Below, in pieces: positions 34,001-45,700 of a DNA stretch of 64,000 nucleotides. Numbering within the stretch: the first letter of the stretch is position 1; each line of letters begins with the position of its first letter. The DNA comes from Salvia splendens (Eukaryota > Streptophyta > Magnoliopsida > Lamiales > Lamiaceae), in the NCBI RefSeq assembly GCF_004379255.2, contig NC_056048.1:11493197-11557196 (forward strand), written 5' to 3'. The position numbers and the translations under genes were made by a program. A model generated the notes under the pieces. That model had not been told where the DNA came from and ran no database searches. It saw nothing but the letters and a program-made list of their open reading frames with translations.

Positions 34001-34655
34001 TTTTTTTGTTTTAGCAATTGAGAAAGAAATACAACTTATAACTACGGGACAAGTATACGTGTATAACAATGCGTAATAAGAGTAGCACTTGAATAATTCA
34101 AATGGAAGCACAATAGCACAAATGAGAAATTGGAGACAAAGAGAGAGAGAATTGGGAGATTGAAGAAAGAAACTCTTATTAACACAAGAGTGGGGTGAAT
34201 GTAAATGAGGATAGAGGGGGGTATTTATAGATAAAAATGGGAGGAAATGGATGAATTTGAATTCAAAATCCGAAAAAAAATTTGAATTTTCGGAATATCG
34301 CCGGAACCGCCGATTCGGTCAACAAACCGGCTACCAAAAGCCGCAATATGTCGCCTCGGGTTCCGCACCACCACCAAAAGCCACTGGTTTGCCGGTTAAC
34401 CGCCGGTTTTTGGTCCAAAAACCGCCGGAGCCGGCCGGTTTCAACGCATGAAAAAGTTGCCCCGACTAACGCATTGGTTTCCGCACCTGAACCATGAAAC
34501 CGCCGGTTAACCGGTGCTTCCGAACCGTCCTGAACAGGCGGTTCGGTGACGGTTTCGGTTCGAAAATTCTTAAACCTGAACCGGGTCGCGGTTCGAATTG
34601 CGACGGTTCCGGTTCGCCGGTTAACCGCCGGAACCGGAACCGGTGGGCATCTCTA
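30898..34655 (-). mobile_element. hAT transposon, 3758 bp, recently inactivated
   Basis: Ends TAGTGTTGCCCATGGTTCG (left) and, read from the right, TAGAGATGCCCACCGGTTCC form short imperfect inverted repeats. Flanking 8-bp repeats are GAATAATG (30890-30897) and GTATAATG (34656-34663), 7 of 8 identical. Subterminal regions are dense in CCGGTT/AACCGG words, a likely set of transposase binding sites. The transposase gene is on the minus strand. Confidence 0.92.
31282..33947 (-). pseudogene. hAT transposase, two exons, three inactivating changes
   Basis: Exon 1 is 33837-33947 (MSSSQEGRVDKGKGKSKRP ... DAWH). After a 100-bp intron exon 2 starts at 33737 (TREEQDMAHAIALS). A low-complexity acidic stretch (DDNDDDDDDD) is followed by a BED zinc finger (VYCNYC ... 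TRHMEKAH). The central region has FDNASTN and a YFHVRC motif, and the C terminus holds the hAT dimerisation region (PASTVAVEQAFS, KRSNLSAKNMEA). It would be near full length for the family. Breaks: TGA at 33069-33071, a frameshift at about 32640 just after HVRC, and TAA at 31705-31707; the frame resumes after each. These few changes point to recent loss of function. Confidence 0.9.
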
Positions 34656-34663
34656 GTATAATG

Positions 34664-35905
34664 CTAATATGAATATAAAATATTTTATTGAGTAAAAGCT
34701 ATGTGTGGTCCGATTTTATGAATTTGGTGGACAACATTATTTTTAAAAAATTTCATCTTCAACGCAAATTAAGATCTATTTTGATAGAATTAGTTTACTA
34801 ATCCGTGGTTAATTTGCAACTTCAAAAATTGTTTTAATCTACGACGGTGAAGTCAGAAAATCAACTTTCTCCAAGCTCCAGTGGCAGCGACGGTGGTGAA
34901 GCTCCACCAAATTTGAGCTCCGACTCGAATCGACATGAAAATCATTGAAATATACTTTGGCAATATCATGCTCCAATTTGTGAAAGAAGATGAGAATACT
35001 GACAGATTAGGGTATTATGAACCGCTGCTTTTCAATTTTATTTGCTCATAAAGATTCAATTTTTCCTAGTCATTTAATTTTTGGGTTTTCATTTTCTTCA
35101 AATGGGAGAAGGCTGAAACTCATCAAACAATGGAGACCTCTCTCTCGAAAACAAAATTATTTGATTTTATTTTCCAGTTGCTCTCGGCGACCACTAACCT
35201 GAGCAGCGTTGCAATTTCAGACTCTAATCAGCTTCATTCTCTACGGCTCATGCTCAACTCAATCTTGGCGGTGGTGGAAATTACAACGGCGACGGGTTAT
35301 CTTCAGTTGTCATCGTCGCGGAGCAGACACTGAATCTGATTTGGCAGCGGCATTTGTGGGATGAATTGATGGAGTTTGGCAGCGAGTTGGGGTGTTGGAG
35401 ACTAGGGGAGAAGTCAGCGTCAAGGTGGCGGCTGTGAGGGTGAGGTAAGCGGCAGCAGGCATGGCGGAGAGGATGAAAGAGAATATGATGTTGCATGTTA
35501 AAGGGTAAAAGTGTAAGAGAGAGAGGGTGAGGGAGATCTTGATCTAGAAGACAATGGGTGCCGAGGAAATGAAATTTGGAGCATTTTAAAAGTAAAAAAA
35601 AGGATCAAATCCGGACTGTTTTCATTTATTCAGGATTAAAGATTCAAAAGTTAATGTTTTTCACTAAAATCATAAAATGTCACCCAAATGGCTACTCTAT
35701 TTTTTATTTTTCTAAAAAATTCACTTTTTTATGTATAGATTTCACATTACCAATTAATCATTTGAAAAAAGAAACAATATAATTCATAAAAATAATAAAG
35801 TTAAACAACAAAAAACAACAAACTAAATAGCACAGATAAGATTAATTGGGCTTTCAACTTTGGTCCTTAACTTAATCATTTTTATTTTTAAATAAGAAGC
35901 CTTAA
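34664..35905. other. Intergenic region, no gene recognised
   Basis: A moderately GC-rich part at about 34850-35560 has short open frames on both strands (for example one from the ATG at 35130, 67 codons). None matches a family I know and there is no splicing signal set. The rest is AT-rich. Confidence 0.5.
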
Positions 35906-36240
35906 GACTGTCCACTATAAGGCGGATACTCCAACAGCCCCGTCCCCTTTTTTTGTCCACAACCCTAATTTTATTGTCCACAGCTCCAAAAATTTGTTTC
36001 AGCCACTATGGTGGACCCTTCCAATAGCCCCCAAATTCTATAATCAATTTTCATTTTAAAATATTTTTAGTTTCAATCAAGTATAATTAAAATCATCACA
36101 ATGTAAATAATTAGAAAATGAGGTAATTGGGACCGAATATTCGTTGTATTGAAAATGGTAAAATTATACAACGAATATTTAAAATAAAATACAAATAAAA
36201 ACTCTGCCACCGTCTACTCGGTGTCGGAGTCGGCTTCCTC

Positions 36241-36331
36241 GTCTTCTTCTTCTTCTCCTTCTTCTTCTTCTTCTTCTTCTTCTTCTTCTTGTTCTTCTTG
36301 TTCTTCTTCTTCTTCTTCTTCTTCTTCAGCC
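36241..36331. repeat. CTT microsatellite coding for polyglutamate
   Basis: A run of TTC/CTT triplets. On the minus strand it reads mostly as GAA codons in the acidic C-terminal tail of the ORF1-type pseudogene. Confidence 0.9.
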
Positions 36332-36893
36332 AACCCTAGACGACGCTCAATCCGAGTGATGAGCTTCTGGTATATATTCCTGATGTAGGGGTCATCGGTG
36401 GCTAGGTATTTGCTGCAGACGTCCTACAGTTGTTGCATCAACTGCACATCTAGGTTCTCCCTCAAGACCTCGTGGGGACCAGGAACCATGGGCTGTGGGA
36501 TTGGGGCGGGCTGCGGGATGCGCGATCCAGACGCGGCCGACGATAGGCGGGAGGCACTTCTAGCCCATCTGGCGCTGCGGATAGAGGCTTGTTGTCTTGG
36601 GGGCCGTCTTCGCCTAGTGTGTGTAGCTGCGGGCTCTTCGACTTGCTCGTCGTTTTGCTCGAACGAGTGCGAGCAGCTTCCGCTACTGTTGTCCCCGGCA
36701 AGGTTGTGTCTTGTACGATTCGGCCCAAGAGCTCCAGTGACCTCTTGCGCACAGATGTCCTTGAATTTCGAACAATCCGCGAGGACTAGATACTTCTCCC
36801 ACATTGTAAACTTCGGCCAGCCCTCCGTGGTGTATTGGCCCATCGACCGGGCCTTCACGTCTGCTTCGCTTCGGCCACTCTCAGCGTGGAGCT

Positions 36894-37005
36894 GAACCTG
36901 TCCAAATGTAAGATCTTTAGCCACTTTGGTGTAGAGTTTGTCCATTTCAGGATTAAGGATAATCCTCGACAACCTTAACGGTCTGCAATTTGGTGTAGAG
37001 TTTGC
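36894..37005 (-). other. Deletion scar with filler matching the membralin gene
   Basis: 36894-36929 equals 25301-25336 of membralin exon 4 over 36 bases. 36947-36964 equals 25073-25090 of membralin intron 4 over 18 bases. Between and beside them TTTGGTGTAGAGTTTG is present twice (36926 and 36990), a local duplication. On the plus strand the matching patches are in the opposite order to the donor. Confidence 0.85.
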
Positions 37006-37854
37006 CCCGTTTGGAGCCCGAGCCACCGCCACTGCGGCCGTCGCCTCTACCGCCACCGCCCCCGGCACTGCTCCGGGTCAGAACGGGCGTTTCAACCCGT
37101 GCTGCAGGCGTATCCGGGATGCCGGAACTGAGCAGACCCATCATGGTATCTAGAGCGTCTTGATCTGCTTCGGTGTAAGGAGATTGGCTGGATAGGAAAG
37201 GGGACTCCGGACGCGGCTGGTTAAGCGCGTCGAGGTTGGGTCTGTATTCCCCAAACGCCGAGCGACTTAGATTCCGCTGAAAAGGTTGGGGCGTTGGAGA
37301 CCTCCACGACTGAGATAGAGGAAGGTTTGGACTCGATGCCCACGGCGGGGGAGATTGCCGTCATATCCCGAGGGCTGAGAAGGATAGCCGCCATATCCAG
37401 ATGGCTGAGAAGGATAGCCGCCATATCCCGACGACTGTGAAGGATAGCCGCCCGACGGCTGTGAAGGATTGCCGCTATAGCCCGATTCCTGCGAGCCGGG
37501 TGATTCGTCGTCTCCACCATGCATTTTTAGAGAGTGAAAGTGTAGATAGTGAATAAAGGGAGAGTATGTAAAAATGGTGAAAAAATGGGTGGTGGAGGAG
37601 TGGTATTTATAGAGTTGATTTAAAAAATATATATATAAAAATAAAAATTCGAGGGGCGCCGGCGCACTATAGGCCGACGCGCCTATAGGCGCGGCGAAAG
37701 GCCGACCGGCGCGTCGTCGCCCCGGTTTCTCCGCATGACCATCCGCCCTTTTTCGCACATCCGCCCCGGGGCGGACGTCGCCTGCACTATAAGTCACCCC
37801 GGGATCGCCCCCGCTGTGGCTATAGGCGCGGCGGACCCATAGTGGACACCCTAA

Positions 37855-38118
37855 TTAACTTTTTTCTCACTTTACCTTCTGGTCCCTCGCTTCACAATCA
37901 GCCATTTCTATAGCTACGTAAATGTTTTTTTTTCTTTTTTGTTGAGCTTTGGTTTTTTCCATAATTTTCACAAATTAGTGTTTTTGATTTTATGGTTGTG
38001 AATCTGTAATTGTGTATGTATGATTAGTACCTTTCGCGATTTGAGAGAAGTGAGCTTGATGGCTTGGTTTCGGCGACAATAGGCAAATGAGTCGGCAACA
38101 AAGGCCGACGATGTCGAT
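37855..38118. other. Spacer between Harbinger and element A
   Basis: Mostly T-rich single-copy-looking DNA; nothing recognised. The last five bases before element A (38119-38123) are its GGAAC target duplication. Confidence 0.5.
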
Positions 38119-38123
38119 GGAAC

Positions 38124-39669
38124 TGAAGTGCGTGGTTTGCGTGTGTGGTGAAAATGTGATGTGCTAGGTCGAGATGCCAGGTCCTATGAATCCACTAGAT
38201 CACTTGGTCTAGGAACTCAATAGAACACGGAATGCTCTGTCGTTGGACACACTAACTCCCCTTCAAAGATCCCTCAACCCGAATACTATGATTTAGTCTA
38301 GAGAAACAGGGGTCGATCCCACGAAGATGGACACGTAAGAAAGCATATAGAGACTCTTGACAAAAGCGGCTGCTGCCACGCAAACAGGGTTGAGGTATTA
38401 CTACTACTAGACCTAGGCAGGAAATGTAAACACTAGACCTAGAAAACTATAAACATGCTAAGATCAAACATCATCAAGACTTCGGTATATTAAATTCACT
38501 TACTAGACCGTGTAAACGACTACCTAATTTAGTTAGACAGGAAACAACTAACAGTGGGGACCATGACCCAACAATAGCAAGAACGGCAGAAAAGCTGCAA
38601 ATAACTAACTGAGCATTTAACTAACACAGCTTGCATTTCTTCAACAGGATTAAACACGAAATGAAGGAAACAGAGCACATACCCATATTCGAACAGAATG
38701 TAAAAGTTTGGTCGACGGAAACTTACGACTAACCGGAAATAACTCAGATCTACATATACTAGACGAAGCGAAATGAAAACACGAAGACTAGGCATTAAAA
38801 TAAACCAACTCTGCTCAGATCTCACGTCGAACGCTTAATCCACTCCGGATCCAAGCAATCCGAAACCAAAAACAACTAGATTCCACTCCAGAACTTCCGA
38901 TCTAACAGATCTACTCCGATCAACATCAAATTTAAATGTTTCCACAATCAAAACTACAAAACCAAATTTAGACCTCCGATTCATTCACCAACAAACTCCG
39001 ATCACTCCGATTCAGCCATTACTCTGCACAGATTCAATAAACAATTGCGAAACGCATCCAAAACAAGCAAGCTAGCTCAAAACTCCAGAAAATCACAACA
39101 GCAAAATCAGACATCGACATAACAGAAAATTAAACTTGCATAAAACACGGAAATAGTCGATAAAACAGAATGCCGAGCTTCGAACAGCGAAGCTCGGTGG
39201 AAACCACAAAATGCGAGAAAAGTAAACGGGAACTTGTTTCTTCGCCCTCAACAGGACGGTGTTACAACCCAACTTGAAACGTGAAAGCCGAAAGTGAACC
39301 CCAGCGCCCCCTGAATTTCCCTCTAAAAACCCAAGTGTATAGAAAAGTGAACTAGCTGCCGACTGTTAGTGAGGTCTCCCCCGAGAAGATCCCTCCAGAA
39401 TGCATGCAACCTTCCTTTTATAGAAACGGACATAATCTTCTAGAACCTTCGTAGAAATCTCCATTTTACCCTTCAGTTCTAAGATTTACTCCGTCTTGCA
39501 ATTTCTTTCAAAATGTTCACTTATTCGCCAGTTTCCTCGGGCGTGTGATTGTCTCCTTCTTTTCCTGGACCTGGCGAATTTCTTCTATACACCTGGCTTA
39601 AAACATGTGTTAGACCGAGCAAATTCACAAATTTATCCCCTAGACCTATGCATGAAATTAGCCTTATCA
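38124..39669 (-). repeat. Element A 3' LTR
   Basis: 1546 bp. On the minus strand it starts TGATAAGGCTAATTTCATGC and ends ACGCACTTCA. Short frames inside it on either strand are not conserved as genes. Confidence 0.95.
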
Positions 39670-40207
39670 AACTGCTCACACTTAAACCATGCTTGTCCTC
39701 AAGCATGAAAGACAAGAAAAAGAATAAGGCGAATTTCAACGCACGGTCCCCAAGAACGACTCTACAAACAAGACACTAACACAAAACAGACTCCTAGACC
39801 TAGACAACTACAGACTCATAAAAGAAGACAACACACAAAAAGAAACAACAGACAAGCATGAACTACTTTCAACTTTTAGGCGACTGTCCCCACAAGCTTA
39901 AGTTCTCTCCGATCGTCTACAGTCTTCAAATCCTTCCCCTTCCTTCTTCTACCTAAACGGTCCGTCAGTTCGTCAAGATAGCCTATTGATTTCCCAGCGG
40001 TTAGGTTCGCTCGATCACTCATTCCTCACCAGGGATGTTAGGATCGAAACGCTCCAAAGTTAAAGTTACACCACTGATGCGTCGGGTTATGAGAGTTATT
40101 TCCTTTCTATCGTCTCCCGATTTTTCTATTTTTTTTTCATTCCTGGGTTAGGTAATTATCACTTCCTGCCCTTGGGTAATTAATCTTCTTTTTCCCCTTT
40201 TTTTTCC

Positions 40208-40331
40208 CTGGACTTCATCCAGCTTATACCTCCGATTTGTTATTTTATTCCTCCCTTGGACTTCATCCAGCTTATACCTCATTTTCCTGGACTTCGTCCA
40301 GCTTATACCACCAGTTCTAGACTTCGTCCAA
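40208..40331 (-). repeat. Array of four GAA-loop hairpins (element A)
   Basis: Copies at 40208-40222, 40256-40270, 40287-40301 and 40317-40331. The sense strand of the best copy is CTGGAC-GAA-GTCCAG, preceded by GGTATAAG. The other copies keep the GAA loop and mostly keep pairing. Confidence 0.8.
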
Positions 40332-40819
40332 CTTATTCCTCCATAACCCATTTTTTTCTCCTTTAGACTCTACTCCGTAAGCATCAAGTGGCAGCCCATT
40401 TTTTTCATGTTAGCTCAAAGTGTTTAGGCTTATAACTCGCTTTTATCGTAGGGCTGCACAGCTAAGTTATCTAAGGCATTTTCTATCGTCCTTACTTCAT
40501 TCAGACCGCTTTTAGTTTATTAAGAAAAAAGGCATCAAAGTTGACGTGTATCCTTTCTTCAATCGCTCTCACTAAGGGAATTCTTTGCCTTATTATATCC
40601 ACTAGCTCATGCAACACACAAACACAAAAACTTAGAGACTCTAAGACTCTTATTAAAAAAAACAAAAACAAAAACTAACAAAAACAAAAACTGCACTTAC
40701 TCCCCCCCTCCCGCTTCACTCAAGCTTGTCCCCAAGCTATCCTAGTGAAGGGGGGAAATAGGGAAGTAAGAACAACACTACACAGACCAAACAACACAAA
40801 ACAAACAAACAACAAACTT

Positions 40820-40937
40820 CTCACACTTAGACCGTACACCGGGCTAAGTGGGAGAAATCATAACAAACAAAACCAAAACATGCAAAAACAGAATAACCCC
40901 GTCTCACACTTAGACCACGGAGTGGGCTAAGTGTGGG
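40820..40937. repeat. Two inverted repeats CTCACACTTAG ... CTAAGTG(T/G)GRG (element A)
   Basis: 40820-40830 pairs with 40844-40854, and 40903-40913 with 40927-40937, each across a 13-base loop. The arms match the sequence that precedes the 3' LTR. Confidence 0.85.
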
Positions 40938-41047
40938 AAGTTGCAACACGTATATACAGAACAGAGCATGCTGGCACAGATAAACGCAAACAGAAAACAA
41001 AAAAAATTAAAAGATGTAAAGTAAAAGTTACTTGGTTTGGGGGGGAA

Positions 41048-42130
41048 TCAATTAGGGGTCTGGCCCCCGCGGGAGCCAGACTTGGGCGGGGCGGACGGTT
41101 GGGTCACCTTGGCTTTCTTCTTTGCCGGAGATTCCGGCGTCTCCTTCTCTGTCTCACTCGGTCTGGGGACTGTCTTCTTCACGATCAACGGTCTAGTGGA
41201 GGATGGGGTAGTCAAGGGCTTCGATGCCTGTGGGGGTTTCGGAATAGCTACACTTCCTGGACCCGGTGATTTGGAACCGCTGCCAGGTCCAGAAAGTGAC
41301 TTTGGTGCATCAGGGAATCTCTCACGAAACCACTTTGCCATCATCATCATTAGCGAGACGCCCTCCGCTATCTTCTCAGTGTGCTTAGACGATGTGGCCA
41401 CAAGATCATTAATGCGCCCCTTGAGGGCCACGATTTCCTCCCTGACTCGCCCGACTTCCATTCTGACTTCAGTTACCTCCTTCCTTATTTTCTCTACCTC
41501 GACACTGTCCTTTTTATTACCTCGTAGGGTCACAATCCCCTCCGCAGCCTTCTCGGAAATTAGGGCTTCGTCGCCCTCCGAAACACTCACACAAACACCA
41601 GGGGTTTCCCCCTCTTCGAATTTCTCAGCAACAGGGGTTTCCCCCTCAGTAATACTAACAGGCAAAACAGCAGACAGATCCAAACTCACAGATGTACCTA
41701 GGGTTTCTTTCCCAACAAAATCCACAGCAGCTATAACAGGGTTCACCCCCTCAGAGACAACAGCTTCTTTATCAGACAAAACAGGGGTTTCCCCCTCAAC
41801 GAACGAATCTAACCTTGGTTCGCTTATAGCCAACAGTTCCAACCCCGCTGCCAGATCTGTCTCCTCTCCTCGTATGTCCGCGGTGGTTGTTTCTGTGACG
41901 GTATGAACGGCCTCTGGTTGGGTTGGTGAAGCCCCTGAAATTTTTGGTGGTGGTGGTGCGGTAGATGTTGAAGCGGCCTGTGCGGTCTGTTCCATCATGG
42001 TGGTGAACATAGCGAATGCTTTCATCGCTTCTTCCGGCCCTTCAAGCTTTTGCAATAGGTCGGCCATGAACGCCGCTGCGTTAGAATCGCCGGATCCTGA
42101 AATGCTTCCTGTGTTCTTTGTGTTCTCCAT
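41048..42130 (-). CDS. Extra ORF (env position) of element A, 360 codons, intact
   Basis: Open from the ATG at 42130 to a stop at 41048. It lies where Athila elements carry their third ORF. The product is acidic and rich in Pro, Ser and Thr. EGETPV-type repeats recur in the middle, a probable coiled coil (VEVEKIRKEVTEVRMEVGRV ... EEIVALKGRINDL) lies at about residues 205-245, and a basic PAKKKAKVTQ motif near the C terminus looks like a nuclear localisation signal. No signal peptide or membrane segment is seen, so it is not an envelope protein on this evidence. The function is unknown. It is uninterrupted although gag and pol of the same element are broken. Confidence 0.75.
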   Translation of the reverse strand: MENTKNTGSISGSGDSNAAAFMADLLQKLEGPEEAMKAFAMFTTMMEQTAQAASTSTAPPPPKISGASPTQPEAVHTVTETTTADIRGEETDLAAGLELLAISEPRLDSFVEGETPVLSDKEAVVSEGVNPVIAAVDFVGKETLGTSVSLDLSAVLPVSITEGETPVAEKFEEGETPGVCVSVSEGDEALISEKAAEGIVTLRGNKKDSVEVEKIRKEVTEVRMEVGRVREEIVALKGRINDLVATSSKHTEKIAEGVSLMMMMAKWFRERFPDAPKSLSGPGSGSKSPGPGSVAIPKPPQASKPLTTPSSTRPLIVKKTVPRPSETEKETPESPAKKKAKVTQPSAPPKSGSRGGQTPN

Positions 42131-42720
42131 GGCAGATTCTGTAGAATTGTTACAAGAACTCGGAAGAAAATTGCTCCGATTAGGGTTAGAGAAAAGATAG
42201 GATTTGAGAGAGAAATTTGGGGAATTTTTGTAGAGAGAGAGTGAGTTATGATATGGAAAATAAAGGCTACAGCACAGTTATAGCCTGTGGGTATGGGAGA
42301 GGACGGTTTGCAGGCTGTTGCAGGCATGACGCTAACAACCATACGCCTCCCCATAAAGTTACCTTTTGAAATTCGAACCGGCGCTGACTCCCTCCAAAAT
42401 TTTAATCCCCAATTCCCTGCCCCATGTGAATATCTCTGCAATACCATACTTATAAAAAACATCAAACTAAAAATAAAACGCCAGACTCCCAGGTCAAGGA
42501 TATGACAGTATAAAATTCCCTTAAAGAGTCTGGTATTCTGAAAATTTTTTTATTTATTTTTTATTTGTTTGGGTTTTCTTGATTTAAAGAAAGCGATTAA
42601 ATATTTACAAATTTTGTTTTCAAGTGCTCTCAAGATTCCCTAGGTCAAGATATATTTATAAAAAAACTTCCTAGTCACCTGACCGAGGAATTCACTGAGA
42701 ACACTTCCTTCCCAGGCCAG
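42131..42720 (-). other. Spacer between pol and extra ORF (element A)
   Basis: No conserved coding sequence. It may carry the leader of a subgenomic transcript for the extra ORF; no clear promoter is visible. Confidence 0.4.
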
Positions 42721-45700
42721 TTAGGCGATATCAGGGAGTGCGCGTAGCGGCACTTCGTCCACTACACACATCTCCGAGTTATCCCTAAATACCTTCACCC
42801 TATGACCATTGACAAGAAAAGGAGTAGAGTTTGAAGCACTTCCCTGGATCTCTACTGCTCCATTTGCACGAAGACTCACAATAGTGTATGGTCCAATCCA
42901 TTTAGACTTCAGCTTACCAGGCATTAACTTGAGCCGGGATTGGAACAAGAGAACTTTCTGCCCAACTTGTAGTTCCTTGGTCCGAAGATTCTTATCATGC
43001 CAGAGTCTCGTCTTTTATTTGTACCACATTGCCTATTCTTATGACTCCAGCCTCAGCTCCTCCAACTCCTGTAGCTGCAATTTTCGTTCTTCTTCGTAGG
43101 ACTGGGGTCGCATGTTGATCTCCTTGACCGCCCAATATGCTCGGTGTTCTACTCCCACGGACAAGTGGAACATTTTGCCAAACACAAGCCTGTAGGGTGA
43201 CATCCCAATAGGCGTCTTGTATGCTGTCCTGTAAGCCCATAGTGCATCTCCAAGCCTCTTACTCCAGTCCTTCCTAGATGGATTAACCGTCTTCTCCAAT
43301 ATCGTCTTTATCTCCCTGTTGGAGATCTCCGCTTGCCCATTTGATTGAGGATGGTACGGTGTGGAAAGGCGGTGGTGCACTCCGTACTTTCTCATTAGAG
43401 CTTCAATAGTCTGGTTACGGAAATGCGTCCCATTATCAGATATTATCGCCCTGGGCACTCCGTACCTGTTAAAGATGTTGGCTCTAAGAAATTTTGCTAC
43501 CTCATTAGCTTCACAAGATGTGGTCACCTTGGCCTCTATCCATTTCGAAACATAATCAACTGCCACAAGTATGTACGTATTTCCGTATGAAGACGGAAAT
43601 GGACCCATGAAGTCCATTCCCCAGACATCAAAGATCTCACAAACAATCACTGGAACTTGCGGCATTTCATCTTTCCTGGAGATTCCCCCCGTCTGTTGAC
43701 ACATCTCACAGTTCTGACAAAACTCGAAAGCATCCTTGTGCAATGTAGGCCAGTAAAACCCGCTATCTAACACCTTCCTTGCAGTTTTCCTAGGTCCAAA
43801 GTGACCTCCACAAGCTATGGCATGGCAATGATTCAGCACATCCCTCTGTTCCCACTCCGAGATACACCTCCGGATCACTTGGTCAGCTCCCATTCTCCAC
43901 AAATATGGGTCGTCCCAGAAATAATACTTGGCTTCGATTTTAAGCTTCATCCTCTGGGCCGGGAGATTTCCTGCAACTGGGCACCTCTCTAGTGACCAAG
44001 TAATTTGCCAGGTCTGTGAACCATGGCTCATCGTTTAGATGACATTTTCCCTTCTCAGAATCTCCTGGACCTGTTAACGCCGTGATCTTTTCCCAACTGA
44101 TAGGTCTAGTAAATATCCCTACATAGTACAGATGCTCTTCTGGAAATGCATCAGACATAGCTTCGTCGGTCTCACCTTGAAAAATACGACTCAAGTGGTC
44201 GGCTACCTTGTTCTCTGTTCCCTTCTTGTCTCTAACTTCCCAGTCAAATTCCTGTAAAAGTAACACCCAACGGATTAACCTTGGCTTAGACTCCTTCTTC
44301 GCCAGTAAGTACTTTATTGCATCGTGATCAGTGAAGACTATCACCCTCGACCCAAGCAAATATGGTCGGAATTTTTCAAAGGAATACACGACTGCCAACA
44401 TTTCCTTTTCCGTGGTATCATTGTTTTTCTGGGCCTGATTGAGCGTTTTTTACGCATAAAAAATCACGTAGCTTTTCCCATCCACTCTTTGACCTAGCAC
44501 CGCTCCCACTGCGTAGTCACTTGCGTCGCACATTATTTCAAATGGCAAACTCCAATCTGGTGCTCTGATAATGGGAGCAGAAACTAATCTATCCTTCAAC
44601 AATTGAAAAGCTTTCTTGCACTCCTCATCGAAAACAAAATCAACATCGTTATGTAACAAGTGAGTGAGTGGTTGAGCAATCCTTGCGAAATCCTTTATAA
44701 ACCTTCTATAAAATCCTGCGTGCCCTAGGAATCCTCTCACTTCTTTCTGATTCGTCGGGTAAAGCAGTTTTGAGATCACCTCAACCTTTGCTCGATCTAC
44801 CTGTATTCCTCTTTCTGATACCACATGCCCTAGGACAATTCCCTCAGGGACCATAAAGTGGCATTTTTCGAAATTCAAAACCAAATGCTTTTCCTGACAC
44901 CTCCTCAGCACTATATCCAAACTTGCCAAACATGAGTCAAATGAACTCCCGTACATAGTGAAGTCGTCCATAAAAATCTCGATGCAATCCTCCAGTAGGT
45001 CCGAGAAGATACTCATCATACACCGCTGAAAAGTGTCTGGCGCATTGCACAGACCGAACGGCATCCTTCTGTAAGCATACGTTCCAAAGGGACACGTGAA
45101 AGTTGTCTTCTCCTGGTCCTCGGGATCCACATAGATTTGAAAATACCCACTATATCCGTCCAGGAAATAGAAATATTGCTTGCCCGCCAACCTCTCCAAC
45201 ATCTTGTCAATGAAAGGTAACGGGAAGTGATCCTTCTTAGTAGCTTCGTTCAGCTTACGGTAGTCAATACACATCCTCCACCCAGTAACAAGTCGAGTGG
45301 GGACCAACTCATATTTATCGTTCTTGACCACCTGTATTCCCGACTTCTTTGGTACCATATGCACTGGACTAACCCATTCACTGTCGGGTATGGAATAAAT
45401 GATTCATGGGGATAGCAGCTTCAATACTTCCTTCAGCACTTCTTCTCTCATGTTCGGATTCAACTTGCGTTGCGGATCTCTCTAAAGTTTTGCTCCTTCT
45501 TCTAATCGAATGTGATGCATGCACAGATCTGGACTGATTCCTACCAAGTCAGAGAGTGTCCACCCAATAGCTTTCTTGTTCCTCCGAATCACCTTCAACA
45601 ATTCCTCTTCTTGTCCCTTGGTCAAGCTGTTGTTAATAATCACCGGGAAATTTTCATTCTCCTCTAGATACGCATACTTGAGCCCAGGTGGAAGTGTCTT

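Larger units (their letters stand above)
36214..37522 (-). pseudogene. Harbinger ORF1-type (Myb/SANT-like) gene, broken
   Basis: It starts at an ATG near 37520 with MHGGDDESPGSQESGYSG and several GGYPSQPSGYG repeats, then shifts frame near 37360. A Gly/Arg-rich linker (SSAGGGGGRGDGRSGGGSG) leads to a deletion scar at 36894-37005. The downstream part reads LHAESGRSEADVKARSMGQY, a conserved part of ORF1 and of the related NAM-associated plant proteins, then a proline-rich segment. A stop at 36424-36426 interrupts the C terminus; beyond it LATDDPYIRNIYQKLITRIE and a long glutamate tract (from a CTT microsatellite) run to TAG at 36214. The Myb-like DNA-binding core is largely deleted. ORF1 proteins help the transposase bind the ends; this one cannot. 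Confidence 0.8.
35906..37851 (-). mobile_element. Non-autonomous PIF/Harbinger element, 1946 bp
   Basis: Left end GACTGTCCACTATAAGGCGG and right end read inward GGGTGTCCACTATGGGTCCG are inverted repeats. A 3-bp TAA flanks both sides (35903-35905 and 37852-37854), the target size of this superfamily. It carries only an ORF1-type gene and no DDE transposase, so it depends on a relative for movement. Confidence 0.88.
39670..41047 (-). other. Element A 3' non-coding region with structured repeats
   Basis: Between the extra ORF and the 3' LTR. Next to the LTR the sense strand reads GTTTAAGTGTGAGCAGTT, which is not a clear polypurine tract. The region holds four small hairpin repeats (40208-40331), two inverted repeats built on CTCACACTTAG (40820-40937) and a CATGCTTG/CAAGCATG hairpin at about 39690-39710. 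Confidence 0.8.

Noticed and set aside
35130..35333. 67-codon frame in the spacer after the hAT element
   Set aside because: No family match, no splice or promoter support, and low length.
36398..36895. 165-codon plus-strand frame in the Harbinger element
   Set aside because: It is antisense to the ORF1-type gene, whose conserved motifs are on the minus strand.
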